The notes beneath the pieces were generated by a model. The model made no database searches. It was not told the origin of the DNA and saw only the letters and a program-made list of their open reading frames with translations. 64,000 bases of DNA. It comes from Rhynchopus sp. YZ270_cl-10. Its lineage: Eukaryota > Euglenozoa > Diplonemea > Diplonemida > Diplonemidae. This document shows, in pieces, positions 1-11,010 of the stretch. Position numbers and translations under genes: made by a program. The stretch is from contig OZ037901.1 of the NCBI GenBank assembly GCA_964035575.1, forward strand, positions 744,001-808,000, read 5' to 3'. Each line of letters begins with the position of its first letter. The stretch's first letter is position 1.

Positions 1-337
1 GTGTAAAAAGTACGTACCTTCCTACCTCGGTACGGCCACTGCCACAACCAAAAAGACAGTGAAGACTATCTGAATGGCGGCGACACTAAACCACAACATT
101 ATCAAACAAAAACTAGATCAATATACTGCCTCCCTTTTCTCACAAAAAGCGAAAAAAAAATGTACCCCGCCCTTTCCCCCCGTTTTCTTATAAATATCGC
201 GGGTCGTTTTCCATCCCCTGTTTTTTGCTTTTGTTTTTTTTTTTTTTTTGTGCGGACTGTCCATATCCCAGGGAGAGTAGATAACGTCACTTCGTTCCCG
301 TCAATTTACGGGTTCGATTTCATTTATTTGAAACCCA

Positions 338-388
338 GGGTGGCTAAGCAACGAGAGAGGCTTGGATCCAACCCTGATAAACTTTTCT
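338..388 (+). repeat. Hairpin / pyrimidine-tail module (HP1 family)
   Basis: Outer stem GGGTGG/CCAACCC, inner stem CTAAGC/GCTTGG, loop AACGAGAG with an extra AG, then the tail TGATAAACTTTTC. This is a divergent member of the family typified at 23810-23860; the outer stem differs in sequence but still pairs. Confidence 0.55.
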
Positions 389-701
389 TACTTTTCCCAC
401 CCTTTCAACATTTTCAAAATGGGCCCAGGATTTTCCGGGTCTGTGGTGAAGGTAACTTCTAGCTTGGAGCAGTGTCCGCCGATTTCAGTTGTTTTGCCTA
501 CATCCTGTTGAGTTTCGCTTATTGATTGAGGTGGTCTGCATGGACTCACTTTTTCTAATAAGCAAAAACCCCCTTCAGTCAGCAGTGCTACTATTTTATT
601 CTTTCCCCTCTAAAAAATAGCCTTCGGGCCTTTTTTTTTTTGTACAGAACCCGTCTTCGGACTGGGATTGTCGATATTATTCAAAAAATCGTTCGTTAAA
701 T

Positions 702-801
702 GGTGCTTTCGGAAGTCGGTCAACGACCTGTCAATATCAGGGGGGTGTGTGTATAGAGTCCCTGTGTCAGCGATCTGTCAATATCGACCTCCCGGAGCAC
801 C
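702..801 (+). mobile_element. Short TIR element (GGTGCT family)
   Basis: 100 bp bounded by inverted ends: GGTGCTTTCGG on the left and CCGGAGCACC on the right, with flanking TTAAAT/ATTAAA extending the palindrome. The interior carries short repeats of the type GTCAACGACCTGTCAATATC. Related copies are at 10586-10683 (opposite orientation), 40617-40681 and 57348-57411. It has no coding capacity; a MITE-like non-autonomous element is the simplest reading. Confidence 0.6.
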
Positions 802-1146
802 ATTAAAGTGTTGAGGACGGCCTTCGTTTATACCTTCTGCAGTACATAGGGTTCGGTGGGAATGTATTAAAAAGAAATCTTTACCCAGCAGGTGTAATGC
901 GATTGTCGTTGAACCCTCGACACAATAAGAAAAACACTCAACCCACCAAAAGTAAAGAAAAATATGTCCCTTAGAGAATTTGTCATATTGTAGAAAACTA
1001 AAAAAGACAGTGGAGATTGCACAACTGTGGCAACACAACCGAGGCAACTACACTACTAACAATTTTTCAAAAATATCATGGAAATACAACGTTGCTTCAA
1101 TTTTTTGACTTCTTTTTGATAAACTTCACCCCCTTTTTTTCTTCAA

Positions 1147-1187
1147 GGTGACTGAGCGAAGAGGCTTAGAATCACCAAACCTTTTTT
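1147..1187 (+). repeat. Hairpin / pyrimidine-tail module (HP1 family)
   Basis: GGTGA pairs with TCACC, and CTGAGC with GCTTAG (one G-T pair), around the loop GAAGAG; a pyrimidine-rich tail follows. In most other members the outer arm reads TCATC, pairing with GGTGA through a G-T. Here that pair is restored to G-C, which supports a selected stem. Confidence 0.6.
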
Positions 1188-2257
1188 AATATAGGTACAT
1201 CCAACTTTTCTTTTTTGTGCTTTCACTCCGGATGGCTGGCATCGTACGTGGGTCAGTCGGAGGTGCCTGCGTCACTATCTGTTCCTTTTTTTTAATGACT
1301 GTCTGCTTACACCTTTTCTGTAGGCAACTCCGAAAGCAACACTCCGAGGTTCGATATAACCCGGGGAGTGTCAATATCATCGTTCCAGAGGCGTCTTGCA
1401 CTGTCACCGTCACTTTTTGTACTCAGGTAGCTACGTGCCGTAAAGGTGATCGTATGCTAATACAGAAAGTAGCAGTCAAGGCAGTCCTTACAGACGCATG
1501 CCAAAGCGGCCGCCATATGGGGGTGGACGTAAGAGAATTTTTTCTTTTTTGGATTTTTCAACTTCTCTTTAGGGTATTTTTGTTTTTGTCTTCTTTTTTT
1601 TTTTGGTGCAGACATAACCTGACCTCGTAGGGTGATTGGCGATAGCACCAAAAAAAGTTCTGTTTCCTCTCCCCACACAACCCTTCTTCGTTTCCCATCA
1701 ATGCAACACGCTGTTAACACAAGGTGGTACCCCCAATTCGCTTCTTCCCCCCTCTGCACTTCCCAGCCCCTCTTTTTTCTTTTTTACAAACTCCGGACAG
1801 GGCTCTCGCCAATCACCCCCTTTTGACCAAAATGGGGGGTGATTTAATACCCGATCACCCCCGGCGCATCCTTCATGAACTCTTCTTCTTCTTTCAGCAA
1901 GCGAGAGCGGGCAAAAGTTCTGAGCATGACCTCGAACGGCTTCATTGGGAAGGCTTTTCTCATATGCTTCCACTGCTGCCATTGGACTTCTCTGACCCAG
2001 AGTCATGACTCCGGACTTACAAATCTGTATGCCTACACAAAGCCGCCGACTGTGCATTACTCCACTCTTCTCCATCTGCTTTTCAACATGCAACAAAAGT
2101 GTTCATCCTTTTTTTTTCAAACTTTCTACCAATAATCCAACGAATCCCTTAAAGCAAGACAGCTCTCTTGGTACCACTGTTGCGTTCGATCGGTCTTCAA
2201 TCTCCCCACTCCTTTTTTCTACAGACTGTTTTTTCTCTTCAAAAAAAAATTACACAA

Positions 2258-3226
2258 ATGAGCAACCACCTCATCGTGCTCTCTGCGCCACCGGTGAAAG
2301 GGTACTACAAGAAGGTGTACCAGCATGTTGTTGCGTTTCACATTGGGTATGCAAAGGCTGTGCTTGGAAGGGAGGATGACATTCTCATCCTGACGAACGC
2401 TGATACACATGCAACGTACGCAGCAGAGCTCCCTGCGGAGATCCTCATCAGATACTCCTCGCAGGAGGACATCTGGATGCGCGACTTCACGACAATCAAC
2501 CCCACCTCCCCTGTACAGTTCCGCTATGCCCCTGCAGCCCAAGGAGGCTCAAAGAGCGAAGCAAAATATGTACAAAACGCCTTCAACAAATTTTCCGCTC
2601 AATTTGGCCTGAACATTCCGAAGACGGACCACATCTTGGATGGGGGCAACGTAGTAGACAACCATGAAAATCGCGCCATTGTGACAGACCGGTTTTTGAA
2701 GGACAACAGATTGAAAAAGGACAGCGCGAAGACAGAATTGAAACGGCTTTTACAGGTGTCTGAGGTTGCGATTATTCCTGCTGAGGATGTCTCTTATGAC
2801 CCTCTTGGGCATGCAGACGGGATGGTGATGTGGGTCTCCCGCGATGTGGTGGTTGTGAACCAAAACCCAGATGTCGATCTTCACGCCGGTATTCTTGCAG
2901 AACTCCGCTCCTCCTTCCCTGGGGTGACTGTCGTGGAGGTGCCGTGCGACCCAATTGAGGACTCCTTCGATAAGAAATTCCCTTCTGCAACCGGAATCCA
3001 TGTTAACTCGGTTGTGACCCCACAAAATATCTATATGCCTGTGTTCAACGTCGCAAACGATGCTGTCGTTACATCAATCCTCCGTCGCCACACCACAAAA
3101 AACATTGTCCCAGTGGACGCTCGTATGGTAGCAAAGCTTGGCGGCAGTGTACGGTGCCTCTCCTGGCAGATCGGCGGCAATGTTGCAGCTGTGGTCAAGG
3201 CAGCCCTCTGCAGAGAGCAGGTCTAA
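2258..3226 (+). CDS. Cytosolic agmatine/peptidyl-arginine deiminase family protein (PAD copy 1)
   Basis: 322-residue protein of the guanidino-group-modifying superfamily (PAD_porph / agmatine deiminase type), expected to hydrolyse a guanidinium group to a ureido group and ammonia. Visible motifs: DIWMRD at residues 71-76, DGGN at 128-131, HADG at 185-188 with the His and Asp expected of the active site, and GGSVRC ending in the likely nucleophile Cys300. The ATG at 2258 is preferred over one 90 bases upstream, because the upstream codons come from pyrimidine-rich leader (TTCTACAG then A-rich) and the family domain starts right after MSNH. There is no signal peptide, stalk or membrane segment, unlike the four paralogues downstream. 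It is well diverged from them in both protein and DNA, so it lies outside the recent conversion group. Whether the substrate is free agmatine, arginine or peptide arginine cannot be read from sequence. Confidence 0.88.
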   Translation: MSNHLIVLSAPPVKGYYKKVYQHVVAFHIGYAKAVLGREDDILILTNADTHATYAAELPAEILIRYSSQEDIWMRDFTTINPTSPVQFRYAPAAQGGSKSEAKYVQNAFNKFSAQFGLNIPKTDHILDGGNVVDNHENRAIVTDRFLKDNRLKKDSAKTELKRLLQVSEVAIIPAEDVSYDPLGHADGMVMWVSRDVVVVNQNPDVDLHAGILAELRSSFPGVTVVEVPCDPIEDSFDKKFPSATGIHVNSVVTPQNIYMPVFNVANDAVVTSILRRHTTKNIVPVDARMVAKLGGSVRCLSWQIGGNVAAVVKAALCREQV

Positions 3227-3447
3227 AAAAAGGGCCATCTGTGCATCTCGGGGAATTGACCACGAATTTCAAAAAAAAAATGTTGTGCGCGCAAACACCG
3301 CGTTTTTTTTTTGTTCCTTTTTGTGGTGTATACCCAGGTTCACTGTCCCTTTCATGGAATTTCCACAATTTTTGTTATTTTTTGATAATGTCACAACGGT
3401 CGGCCACCCAAGAGATGGTCAGCGTCCGTCATCAGTTAATTTTCTTT

Positions 3448-5681
3448 GAGAAAAGTTCGATTTCGGCCTCGAAAATTACCGTGACACCGATTTGTCACGG
3501 AATTTTGTCACGGAATTTTTTTGAAAGATTCGATTTCGTGACAAAAAAAAATCGATTTCGTGACAAACCAATTTTTTCATTGACACACAAAATTCGATTT
3601 CGTGACAAACCGATTTTTTCATTGACAAAAAAAAATTCGATTTCGTGACAAATCCAAAAATTCAGTGACAAAAAAATGTCAATGAAAAAATGGATTTTGT
3701 CAAGGAAACCGAACTTTTTGTCACGGAAAAAGTCGTGACAGAAATGGATTTTGTCAAGGAAACCAAACTTTTTGTCACGGAAAAAGTCGTGACAGGGCAC
3801 TGGGTACTGGGTACACTGGACACAAGGATAAAAGTTGTGAAAGAGCAACCACAGCTCCACATGACAAACACAAAAGTGTCCAGTCACGTGGGGCATGCAT
3901 GCACTGAGGAGATAATGATCCAACAATTTACAAGAAAGATTACTTAACCTACTGCTGGAAATTGCCAGGTCGTAGTAACACACAAAGTGTGCCTCCGTTC
4001 GGGAAGACCGGATATTCTAGAGACCAAAAAGGCCTCAAGAATATCTTCCGGTAGTCAAGGTATAACCGAATGAACGGCCCAAGACCCCCGTGGAGAAGTT
4101 AAATGTGTAATGCTATCAGGTAGAAACTGCGAACACTGTCTTACCCTCCTCAATGCATGGTGGAAGATGTCTTTACAACAAATATCCTGTACCCAGGTAC
4201 CAGGTTCCCAGACCCACGTAGTACCACGTCGCAGTACTACGCAAAATTTACCACCAGACCCTGTCTTCGTGCACCTTAAGTACAACGCCGCAGACAGGCC
4301 AAACATGCGTTGGACTCAGAGGAATGCCTGCTGTGCAGTGTATCAAAACATGAGAACCAACTCCCAGCAACAAGGGGCGCCTTTTGGCGGGCGTTGTTGA
4401 GGGTGTTTGGGGTGCAAAGTTTTCCACAATTTTGATGCGCGGGTACAGAAGTGTTATCTTGTTCTTTCATCTCTAGGAAATGTAAATGTCAATCGCGTTT
4501 AACTACCACTAGGGCTTGTTCAGTGAACCCACGAGGGGTCGAAGGGGGTTGGTTATCCCGTATCTATCAAAGGTTGTGTCGACCAGGCGAAACCACTATG
4601 TTACGCTGTACGTTGTTAAATCCGAAGAAATAACACTTTAGCAGCCGCAGGAAGTTTGCTAAAAAGAGTGCCTCACGCTACACAAACCACCACCCGCGAT
4701 TGACTTAGATGTTATAACAAAGAGAATTCAGAACAAAACAACACCCTGCCCCATACACACTAAATTGTCATGCTTCGAGAGCATGCCTGGGCCAAAATTA
4801 CTATGACGAAAAGGCAACAAGACCACCCACAAGGAGTGTGAATTGTGCACTGGTTTTCTGGGGGAACAAACAATATTTTCTTGTGTCTAGTCCTCCGGAA
4901 GCAGAGGACAGACTTTCCGGAAGGTTTCCAAAGTCGAATTTCTTGCACTAGCTATGCTCCCTGGTTAATGGCTATAGCAGTGACTGACAAAGTGTTCCCA
5001 CCCCCCTTTCCACCACCATAATAACCGAACTCTGCTTATCAAACCACAATCTGAATCTGCTTCCGTCGCATGCGCTGGTGGATTCGATCTGTTTTGGTGT
5101 GTGTAATGGAATGTATGGGTGAGGGTTGGGGTATTAGGTATAGAAACTTGCGCACCCATTAATTTTTTACCGAATGAAAATGAAATCTGCAATGAGTGTC
5201 TGCTGCATATCATTTAGTGGGGCTGGCCTCTGGCCAGAGGCGTGCAAGCCTGACCGTGTTCGCGATATACTAAGTCTTGCATAATCATAAAGTTATCATA
5301 CCTTGTGTCTTCAGTCTCTGCCCTTAGGTTTCTAGACAGCTCAAGAATGGCCTCTTTTGTGTTTGTCAAGTGGCTGTCTGGTCACTTTTCAGTGACTGGC
5401 GGGTTGGCTGTCACGACTTTTTCCTTGACAAAATCCATTTTTTTCAATGACATTTTTTTGTCAATGAAAAAATGGATTTGTCACGAAATCGAATTTTTTT
5501 TTGTCAATGAAAAAAGTCATTTGTCACTAAATTGAATTTTGTGTGTCAATGAAAAAATTGGCTTGTCACGAAATCGAACTTTTTTTGTCACGAAATCGAA
5601 TCTTTCAAAAAAAATCCGTGACAAAGTACCGTGACAAATCGGTGTCACGGGTATTTTCGAGGCCGAAATCGAACTTTTCTC
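3448..5681 (+). mobile_element. Mutator-like non-autonomous DNA element, copy 1
   Basis: 2234 bp with inverted ends of roughly 290-300 bp. Both begin GAGAAAAGTTCGATTTCGG and are built of TTTCGTGACA/TGTCACGAAA subrepeats. The 9-bp target duplication ATTTTCTTT lies at 3439-3447 and 5682-5690. Long TIRs with a 9-bp duplication are typical of the Mutator superfamily; that assignment is inferred from structure. A nearly identical copy is at 54892-57096. The interior has only short frames; pieces such as ECLLCSVSKHEN recall a small Zn-binding domain, but no transposase is recognisable. Confidence 0.8.
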
Positions 5682-5931
5682 ATTTTCTTTTGATAAATTC
5701 GCCCCGGAATTAGATTTTCGTGCTGACTTCGAATAGTCCCCTCCTTGCATATTTTCATTTATTTATTGTGAGGCAGTCTAGACGACACCCCCCCTCGACC
5801 ATTGCACATTTGAGAGTGCCATATGCTCCAGAAGAGGTGTAGGTGCAAAACGTGCAATCAGCTCAAGGGGGCCTTTTTTGTCTCGTGATTCTATTGTTCG
5901 CCTGAAAAAAAAATGGATTTGATCTTTTTTT

Positions 5932-6680
5932 CCCAACCTTCCTGTATACACGCGTCAGCAACCAATACAGGTAGTGTATTGAAATGATTCTGGGGGGGGG
6001 GGTAAGGGGTCTAATTTTAATTTCGTCGATTTTGAGAAAATTTTTGGCCAAAAATGGGCCCCACGTATAAGGAACCGGGCTCATATTTCTCAAAATTTAA
6101 GTGGTCAAAAAATTGTCCAATTTTCCGAAATGACCCCACCGCTGCACGGGCGGAGCCCAAAAATGCAAATAAGCCACTTTTTCCCAACCTTCCTGTATAC
6201 ACGCGTCAGCAACCAATACAGGTAGTGTATTGAAATGATTCTGGGGGGGGGGTAAGGGGTCTAATTTTAATTTCGTCGATTTTGAGAAAAATTTTGGCCA
6301 AAAATGGGCCCCGCGTATAAGGAACCGGGCTCATATTTCTCAAAATTTAAGTGGTCAAAAAATTGTCCAATTTTCCGAAATGACCCCACCGCTGCACGGG
6401 CGGAGCCCAAAAATGCAAATAAGCCACTTTTCCCAACCTTCCTGTATACACGCGTCAGCAACCAATACAGGTAGTGTATTGAAATGATTCTGGGGGGGGG
6501 GTAAGGGGTCTAATTTTAATTTCGTCGATTTTGAGAAAAATTTTGGCCAAAAATGGGCCCCACGTATAAGGAACCGGGCTCATATTTCTCAAAATTTAAG
6601 TGGTCAAAAAATTGTCCAATTTTCCGAAATGACCCCACCGCTGCACGGGCGGAGCCCAAAAATGCAAATAAGCCACTTTT
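5932..6680 (+). repeat. Tandem array, three units of about 250 bp
   Basis: The unit starts CCCAACCTTCCTGTATACAC at 5932, 6183 and 6432 (periods 251 and 249). The three units are nearly identical; they differ in one transition (CCCACG versus CCCGCG) and in homopolymer lengths. Each holds a G run and a block with a CATATTT...AAAATTTAAGT...TTGTCCAATTTTCCGAAATGACCCCACCGC pattern. That block also occurs inside the elements at 16713-17483, 19043-20124 and 34081-35576, so the array is built from mobile-element internal sequence. Confidence 0.85.
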
Positions 6681-6962
6681 TGGTTTCATTGAAATGATGC
6701 GGCTGACACTGAGGAATTATGGTTTCCGGCGTCCCATTGAGGGGGCGAACCCTTTTTAATTTTTTGTTCTCTTGAAATGTGTAATTTCATGTTTTCGCGA
6801 AAACAATACGAACTGATCGGGTTGAAGGAAGGGTGGGGAAAACAATAATAACAAGAACAACTAATTGCTAAGAAAAAAAATGGGGTGTGCTGTGGATAAC
6901 TCCGCGCGATTTTCGAAACCACCATAGCATCCTGGCGATTTTCTGGAGGTGCTGATGTGACG

Positions 6963-7272
6963 ATGCCTGGTGCGATCGACGACGTGTTGTCGTCTGTGCA
7001 TTATGTGTTCCTTCCGCACTGCTCTGATGACGACGACGATGCGTGGGAGCCTGTGGACGACTACGAGCTGGAACATGCCGAGGCCGCCCGAGCGAATGGT
7101 TATCGAGCCTGCCGAGACTACGTCCAATAACGCGATCGAGCAGATGGTGCTGCACGAAGAGGACAGCCGCACTGTTTAAAAGTTTCAGATGCAGGCATCC
7201 CAGTGGGTTCAGCAGCGTACGAAGAGCGTTTTAGCATACCTGCAGAAGAGCAGAATGCTGGGCGTGTTGTAG
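6963..7272 (+). pseudogene. Possible small or decayed host gene
   Basis: A 55-codon frame (6963-7130) begins MPGAIDDVLSSVHYVF and is acidic (DDDDDAWEPVDDYE). A neighbouring frame reads sensibly from about 7080 (RPPERMVIEPAE) to a stop at 7180. A third frame, 7189-7272, starts right after TTTCAG and encodes MQASQWVQQRTKSVLAYLQ. Base composition is higher in GC than the flanks. The coding-like signal jumping between frames suggests either a broken gene or small exons I cannot join. No family recognised. Confidence 0.25.
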
Positions 7273-7370
7273 ATTATATTTTTTTCAGAGTGGAGTTCCA
7301 CAGCACACCCGGTTTTTTTTCCGATAGCAATTACTTGTTTTTTTTTCTTTCTTTTCCCCAAGTGCCTGCG

Positions 7371-7420
7371 TCCGCCGTTGAACGGTGAGGTGTTTGCACT
7401 TTCAACTTCTCTTTTTATTT
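7371..7420 (+). repeat. Hairpin / pyrimidine-tail module (HP2 family)
   Basis: Sequence of the type CCGTTGAACGGTGAGGTGTT followed by TGCACTTTCAACTTCTCTTT. The same block, with small changes, is at 13447-13490, 18687-18730, about 42283-42325, about 43694-43735 and about 44417-44455. It shares with HP1 the plan of stem, GAG-containing loop, stem and pyrimidine-rich tail. Confidence 0.55.
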
Positions 7421-7812
7421 TGCTGTGGTTGGGGGGCGCATTTAGGTATTGTGATTGCTGTGCATCTCAAATGCAGCCTAAATAGCTTCTGAAACGCAGT
7501 GAGGCTCATTTTTTTTTAAAATTTACGAAGTGCTGTGAGTCTTCGGTTCATCTTACGAAACGTTTCTTTTTGGTTCTTCTCAATCTCTTATTTAAACACT
7601 CAGAACGGCAGCAATTTGGATCAAAACTGAAGGATTGACATGGAAATGTTGTCCTGGATAATTAACAGAAGGTGCGATTTGCACCTGGTGCAGCTCATCC
7701 CATCTAGCTACGTGGGTTCTTTTGTGATAATTATTGTGTAAAGATCCAAAGAAAAACTGTGTGTTCTCTGGTTCGTCTAACCCATTTTTCTTCCAAAGGT
7801 TCTCTCTATTTA

Positions 7813-7860
7813 GATGACTAAGCATCGGTAGTGAGGCTTAAGTTCGTCTTACGATACTCT
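7813..7860 (+). repeat. Hairpin / pyrimidine-tail module (HP1 family)
   Basis: GATGACTAAGC ... GAGGCTTAAGTTCGTC, then TTACGATACTC. GATGA pairs with TCGTC and TAAGC with GCTTA; the loop is enlarged. It lies 180-225 bases upstream of PAD copy 2, whose leader ends in a TTTCTTTCCCCAG acceptor-like site. Confidence 0.5.
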
Positions 7861-8038
7861 TCTTGTTGTTGTTACGTTACTCCTTGTTTTGCTGATTCGT
7901 ATTCATTTCGATTGCATTGGCATCTCAGAAAAAAGACAGGGGTATTGTTTTCTTGATTGCTCTCAACCTTCCCCCTCTCCGAACACAACACGTCTTGCCA
8001 GGTTTTCTTTCCCCAGGTCTTGTCTTTTTTCGTTTGCG

Positions 8039-9415
8039 ATGAAGGCATTCGCACCACTTCTCCTCTGTCTTATTTGGGTCGATATGGTTGCAAGCAAACA
8101 GTTGATCGTGTTGTCTGCACCTAAAACAAGTGGATATTACGGTCCCGTGTACAAACACGTCATCAATTTCCAGATCGCATACGCAAAGGCGATCCAAGGG
8201 AAGGACGACGTGCTGGTGCTGACGAATGCTGATACACACAGTGCGTACGCAGCAGAGCTCCCTGCGGAGATCCTCATCAAAAACGCAGAGCAGGCAGACA
8301 TCTGGATGCGCGACTTCACCACGATCAACCCCAACTCCCCTGTGCAGTTCCGCTACGCACCTGCAGCACAGGGCGGGTCACAGTCGGAGTCTGACTTTGT
8401 GCAGGGCACGTTCAACACGTTTGCCACGGACACCCTGAAGCTGTCCTTCCCAAAGTCGACCTACATCCTGGATGGCGGGAACGTGGTGGACAACCACGAC
8501 AACAGGGCAGTGGTGACAGACCGCTTCCTGACGGACAACAACCTGGACAAGGCAACTGCGACAACAGAGCTGAAGAAGCTCCTGAAGGTGTCTGAGGTTG
8601 CGATCATCCCTTCTGAGGCTGCTTCGGTGGACCCTCTTGGACATGCGGACGGGATGGTGATGTGGGCGTCACGCGATGTGATCTTTGTGAACGAATACAC
8701 AGGCACCTTCAGACAGAGTGTTCTGGACGAGCTGGCTGCAGCCTTCCCAACTGTGAAGGTGGTTGAGGTGCCTTCGTACCCAGATGCGGCTGTGTTTGAC
8801 CCGAAGTACGCGTCTGCGATTGGGATCAACCTGAACTCTGTGATGACAGAGGACTACATCTACATGCCGGTGTTCTCTTCATTCAACACGACGAACGACA
8901 ACATTGTGAAGGCTGCAGTTGAGAGGGAGACGACGAAGACGGTTGTCACTGTTGATGCGAGTCTTGTGGGGAAGCTTGGTGGCAGTGTTAGGTGTCTTAC
9001 TTGGCAGGTTGGGGGTGCCACCGCCACACAGGTCAAAGCTGCACTTGTACCTGGGACCACACACCCACCCACCACTTCTGCACCACTTACCACTGCACCT
9101 ACAAACTCACCTGCTAACACTACTGAGCACACGAGCCAGCCTACGGAAGCTCCACAGGTGGATGAGGAGGAGAGCTCTGAGGGTGGCACGAACAGCACTG
9201 TGCTGGTGGTGGTGCTGGTGTGCGTCGTGGTCGCTATCCTCATAGCTGCGGTGGTTGCGTTCTTCATGCGGCGCAAGGGGCAGAAGGAAGCCACACAAAA
9301 ATTCAACGAAACCCTGACAGACATGGAGGCGCAGTTCATCAAGATGAACGACACAGGAAAGGACAACGACAACGAGAACGACCCCGACCCAACCGACAAC
9401 TGGGGCAGGAAATGA
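8039..9415 (+). CDS. Secreted, membrane-anchored PAD-family deiminase (PAD copy 2, tail A)
   Basis: 458 residues. The order is signal peptide (1-19, hydrophobic, ending VAS); deiminase domain (about 20-335) with DIWMRD at 87-92, DGGN at 145-148, HADG at 202-205 and GGSVRC with Cys319; a short Thr/Pro-rich stalk (about 340-380); one membrane span (about 387-409, VLVVVLVCVVVAILIAA); and a 49-residue acidic cytoplasmic tail. Predicted topology is type I, with the enzyme outside the cell or in the lumen of the secretory path. The ATG at 8039 is chosen because the signal peptide starts there and a CCCCAG site precedes it; the upstream frame extension is leader sequence. From about 8179 to 9052 the DNA is almost identical to copies 3-5, but both ends differ, as expected of a gene-conversion tract. 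Confidence 0.88.
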   Translation: MKAFAPLLLCLIWVDMVASKQLIVLSAPKTSGYYGPVYKHVINFQIAYAKAIQGKDDVLVLTNADTHSAYAAELPAEILIKNAEQADIWMRDFTTINPNSPVQFRYAPAAQGGSQSESDFVQGTFNTFATDTLKLSFPKSTYILDGGNVVDNHDNRAVVTDRFLTDNNLDKATATTELKKLLKVSEVAIIPSEAASVDPLGHADGMVMWASRDVIFVNEYTGTFRQSVLDELAAAFPTVKVVEVPSYPDAAVFDPKYASAIGINLNSVMTEDYIYMPVFSSFNTTNDNIVKAAVERETTKTVVTVDASLVGKLGGSVRCLTWQVGGATATQVKAALVPGTTHPPTTSAPLTTAPTNSPANTTEHTSQPTEAPQVDEEESSEGGTNSTVLVVVLVCVVVAILIAAVVAFFMRRKGQKEATQKFNETLTDMEAQFIKMNDTGKDNDNENDPDPTDNWGRK

Positions 9416-10533
9416 GGAATAGATTGTCTGGCTCAGGCATTTTTTTTGCATTAAACGCTATGAAACGCTCCCTCGAAAATCTATTACCCACCGCGGGGGG
9501 GTCCTTATCCTTTGCTTCCCCCTCGAGTGGTCATTTTACACATCCGTTCTGTCTCAGTAGTTTCGTTAAGATTTTCTCTTTTATTGTGCGGTTGTGTAAG
9601 TTTCTGATGTTTTGTCGCGAATTTGAAACCCTTCGTACAATGAAAAATAATGTGCAAAAAAATGTTCCCGCGATTGGCAAATGCCCAACGGGGAGTCACC
9701 ATGTGTACAGCATGTTTAGGTATACAATGTGTTGCGCGCTATATTCCTCTACACATCTGCATTCCTTACCTATGATCAAGCCGTGTAGAAGTGGCTGGTG
9801 TTGGGTAGGGATTTTGTATATTTTTTTTGTCGAGATTCTGTCGTGGATAACTGCGGTAATTCTTGTGGGTCACATTGACAAAAACCTAGCTTGGGTTCTT
9901 CACGTGGCGTGGTTGCGTGGTAAAATGGTGAACGGAACGGCTCGACAGTCTTACATCACCGAATAACCTGTTACGTACCGTCTGTTACGGTCGTTTCGTT
10001 GCCGTTTTTGTTTTGAAGCTGACTCCAGCATTTGCGAGATTTCGGTTCATCTTACGAACCTTTCTATTTGTTCTAATGTTGGCCCCAGGGTGATGCACAG
10101 CATCATCAAGTGAAAGGTGAAAGAAAACTACCATTTTTTTGCGATTTTTTCTGCATATTCTCCAGTTTTTGTTCAGTTCTTTTGTTTTGCCATGTTCTAA
10201 TCCCACTACTCCCTTCCCCCGAGACGTACCGAATTGACGGGATTTTCAAATTCAAAATTGTCAATAAAGTCCTTCGTGGCACCACCTGCAGGAGAATATT
10301 TTCTTTTGCACTGAAAAGGTCATCAGAGCCTTCGGCAGGGTGCTCTTTAACAATTTGTTTGTGTTTCTTTTACTTATTTTTTTGGATTCTGTGAAGCCTG
10401 TCTGAAAAAGCACTTTTGACGCGACACCCACGTATCAAACACATTGCTTCTCTTGTACAGAGTTTCTGGTGATACTAATACTGGTTGGTTTTTTTTCCCC
10501 GCAGCTGTTGCTCCGCGATAACGAATATGATGA

Positions 10534-10580
10534 GGTGACTAAGCACGAGGCTTAGGGTCATCTTATAAACTTTTCTTTTC
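10534..10580 (+). repeat. Hairpin / pyrimidine-tail module (HP1 family) with upstream arm
   Basis: GGTGACTAAGCACGAGGCTTAG, then TCATCTTATAAACTTTTC. It is preceded at about 10500-10530 by GCAGCTGTTGCTCCGCGATA and ACGAATATGAT. The same upstream block precedes the modules at 23810, 40772 and 62545, so these four are a longer subfamily of about 90 bp. Confidence 0.65.
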
Positions 10581-10585
10581 TTTTT

Positions 10586-10683
10586 GGTGCTCCGGGAGGG
10601 GTCGATATTGACAGGTCGCTGACAGGTCACCGACAGGTCGTGGCACGTTGCTGACAGTTCGTTGACCGACTTCCGAAAGCACC
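10586..10683 (-). mobile_element. Short TIR element (GGTGCT family), inverted copy
   Basis: GGTGCTCCGGGAGGGG on the left and CTTCCGAAAGCACC on the right: the same ends as at 702-801 in reverse order. The interior has three spaced GACAGGTC motifs. It lies directly against the HP1 module at 10534-10580. Confidence 0.6.
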
Positions 10684-11010
10684 ACTTTTTTTTTCTTTTT
10701 TGAAGATGTGCGCAGCTATATTCATCTTCACGACGTTTCTTTCCTTTTAGTACGTTGTCTCTGTGTGACATTTCTTTTTTGAACACTACCACTTCACTTT
10801 TTGGAACCCCGTCAGGTGTGCCGGGGGTGTAGTGATTTAAACCCAATGCGACTTTCCGTTCTTGTACACATTTCTGTCCTTTCTGCAAGATGTCTGTTTG
10901 ATCTCAAAACTAAGCATAAAGTAAAAGAATGAAGTGAAACAAATATTGCAATGTTCGTGTTCTAAAGTAAACGCCCATTCAACAGATAAAGGTAAACCAG
11001 TTTGAGAAAA

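Larger units (their letters stand above)
1..2257. other. Intergenic region with small repeats
   Basis: No convincing gene. It holds a hairpin module at 338-388, a short TIR element at 702-801, a second hairpin at 1147-1187 and a copy of a dispersed segment at about 1225-1300 that recurs near 36190-36290. The segment at about 1013-1075 (a GCAACACAACC...GAGGCAACTACACTACT block) recurs at 27222-27300 and 27577-27647. A palindromic segment at about 1797-1868 (GGCTCTCGCCAATCACCCC) recurs in inverted form near 35430-35475. The open frames here are short, hydrophobic or homopolymer-driven, and I read them as non-coding. Confidence 0.6.
9416..11010. other. Spacer between PAD copies 2 and 3
   Basis: No gene seen. 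It contains hairpin-type sequence at about 10022-10060 (TTCGGTTCATCTTACGAACC), an HP1 module at 10534-10580 and an inverted GGTGCT-family element at 10586-10683. The end, CATTCAACAG then AAACCAGTTTGAGAAAA, reads as acceptor and short leader of copy 3. Confidence 0.6.

Noticed and set aside
1217-1630. 137-codon frame near the left end
   Set aside because: It spans a dispersed repeat and long T runs; composition is not protein-like and no start context supports it.
3495-3983. 162-codon minus-strand frame (and its copy near 54920-55426)
   Set aside because: Made of the TIR subrepeats of the Mutator-like element; repetitive and hydrophobic by composition.
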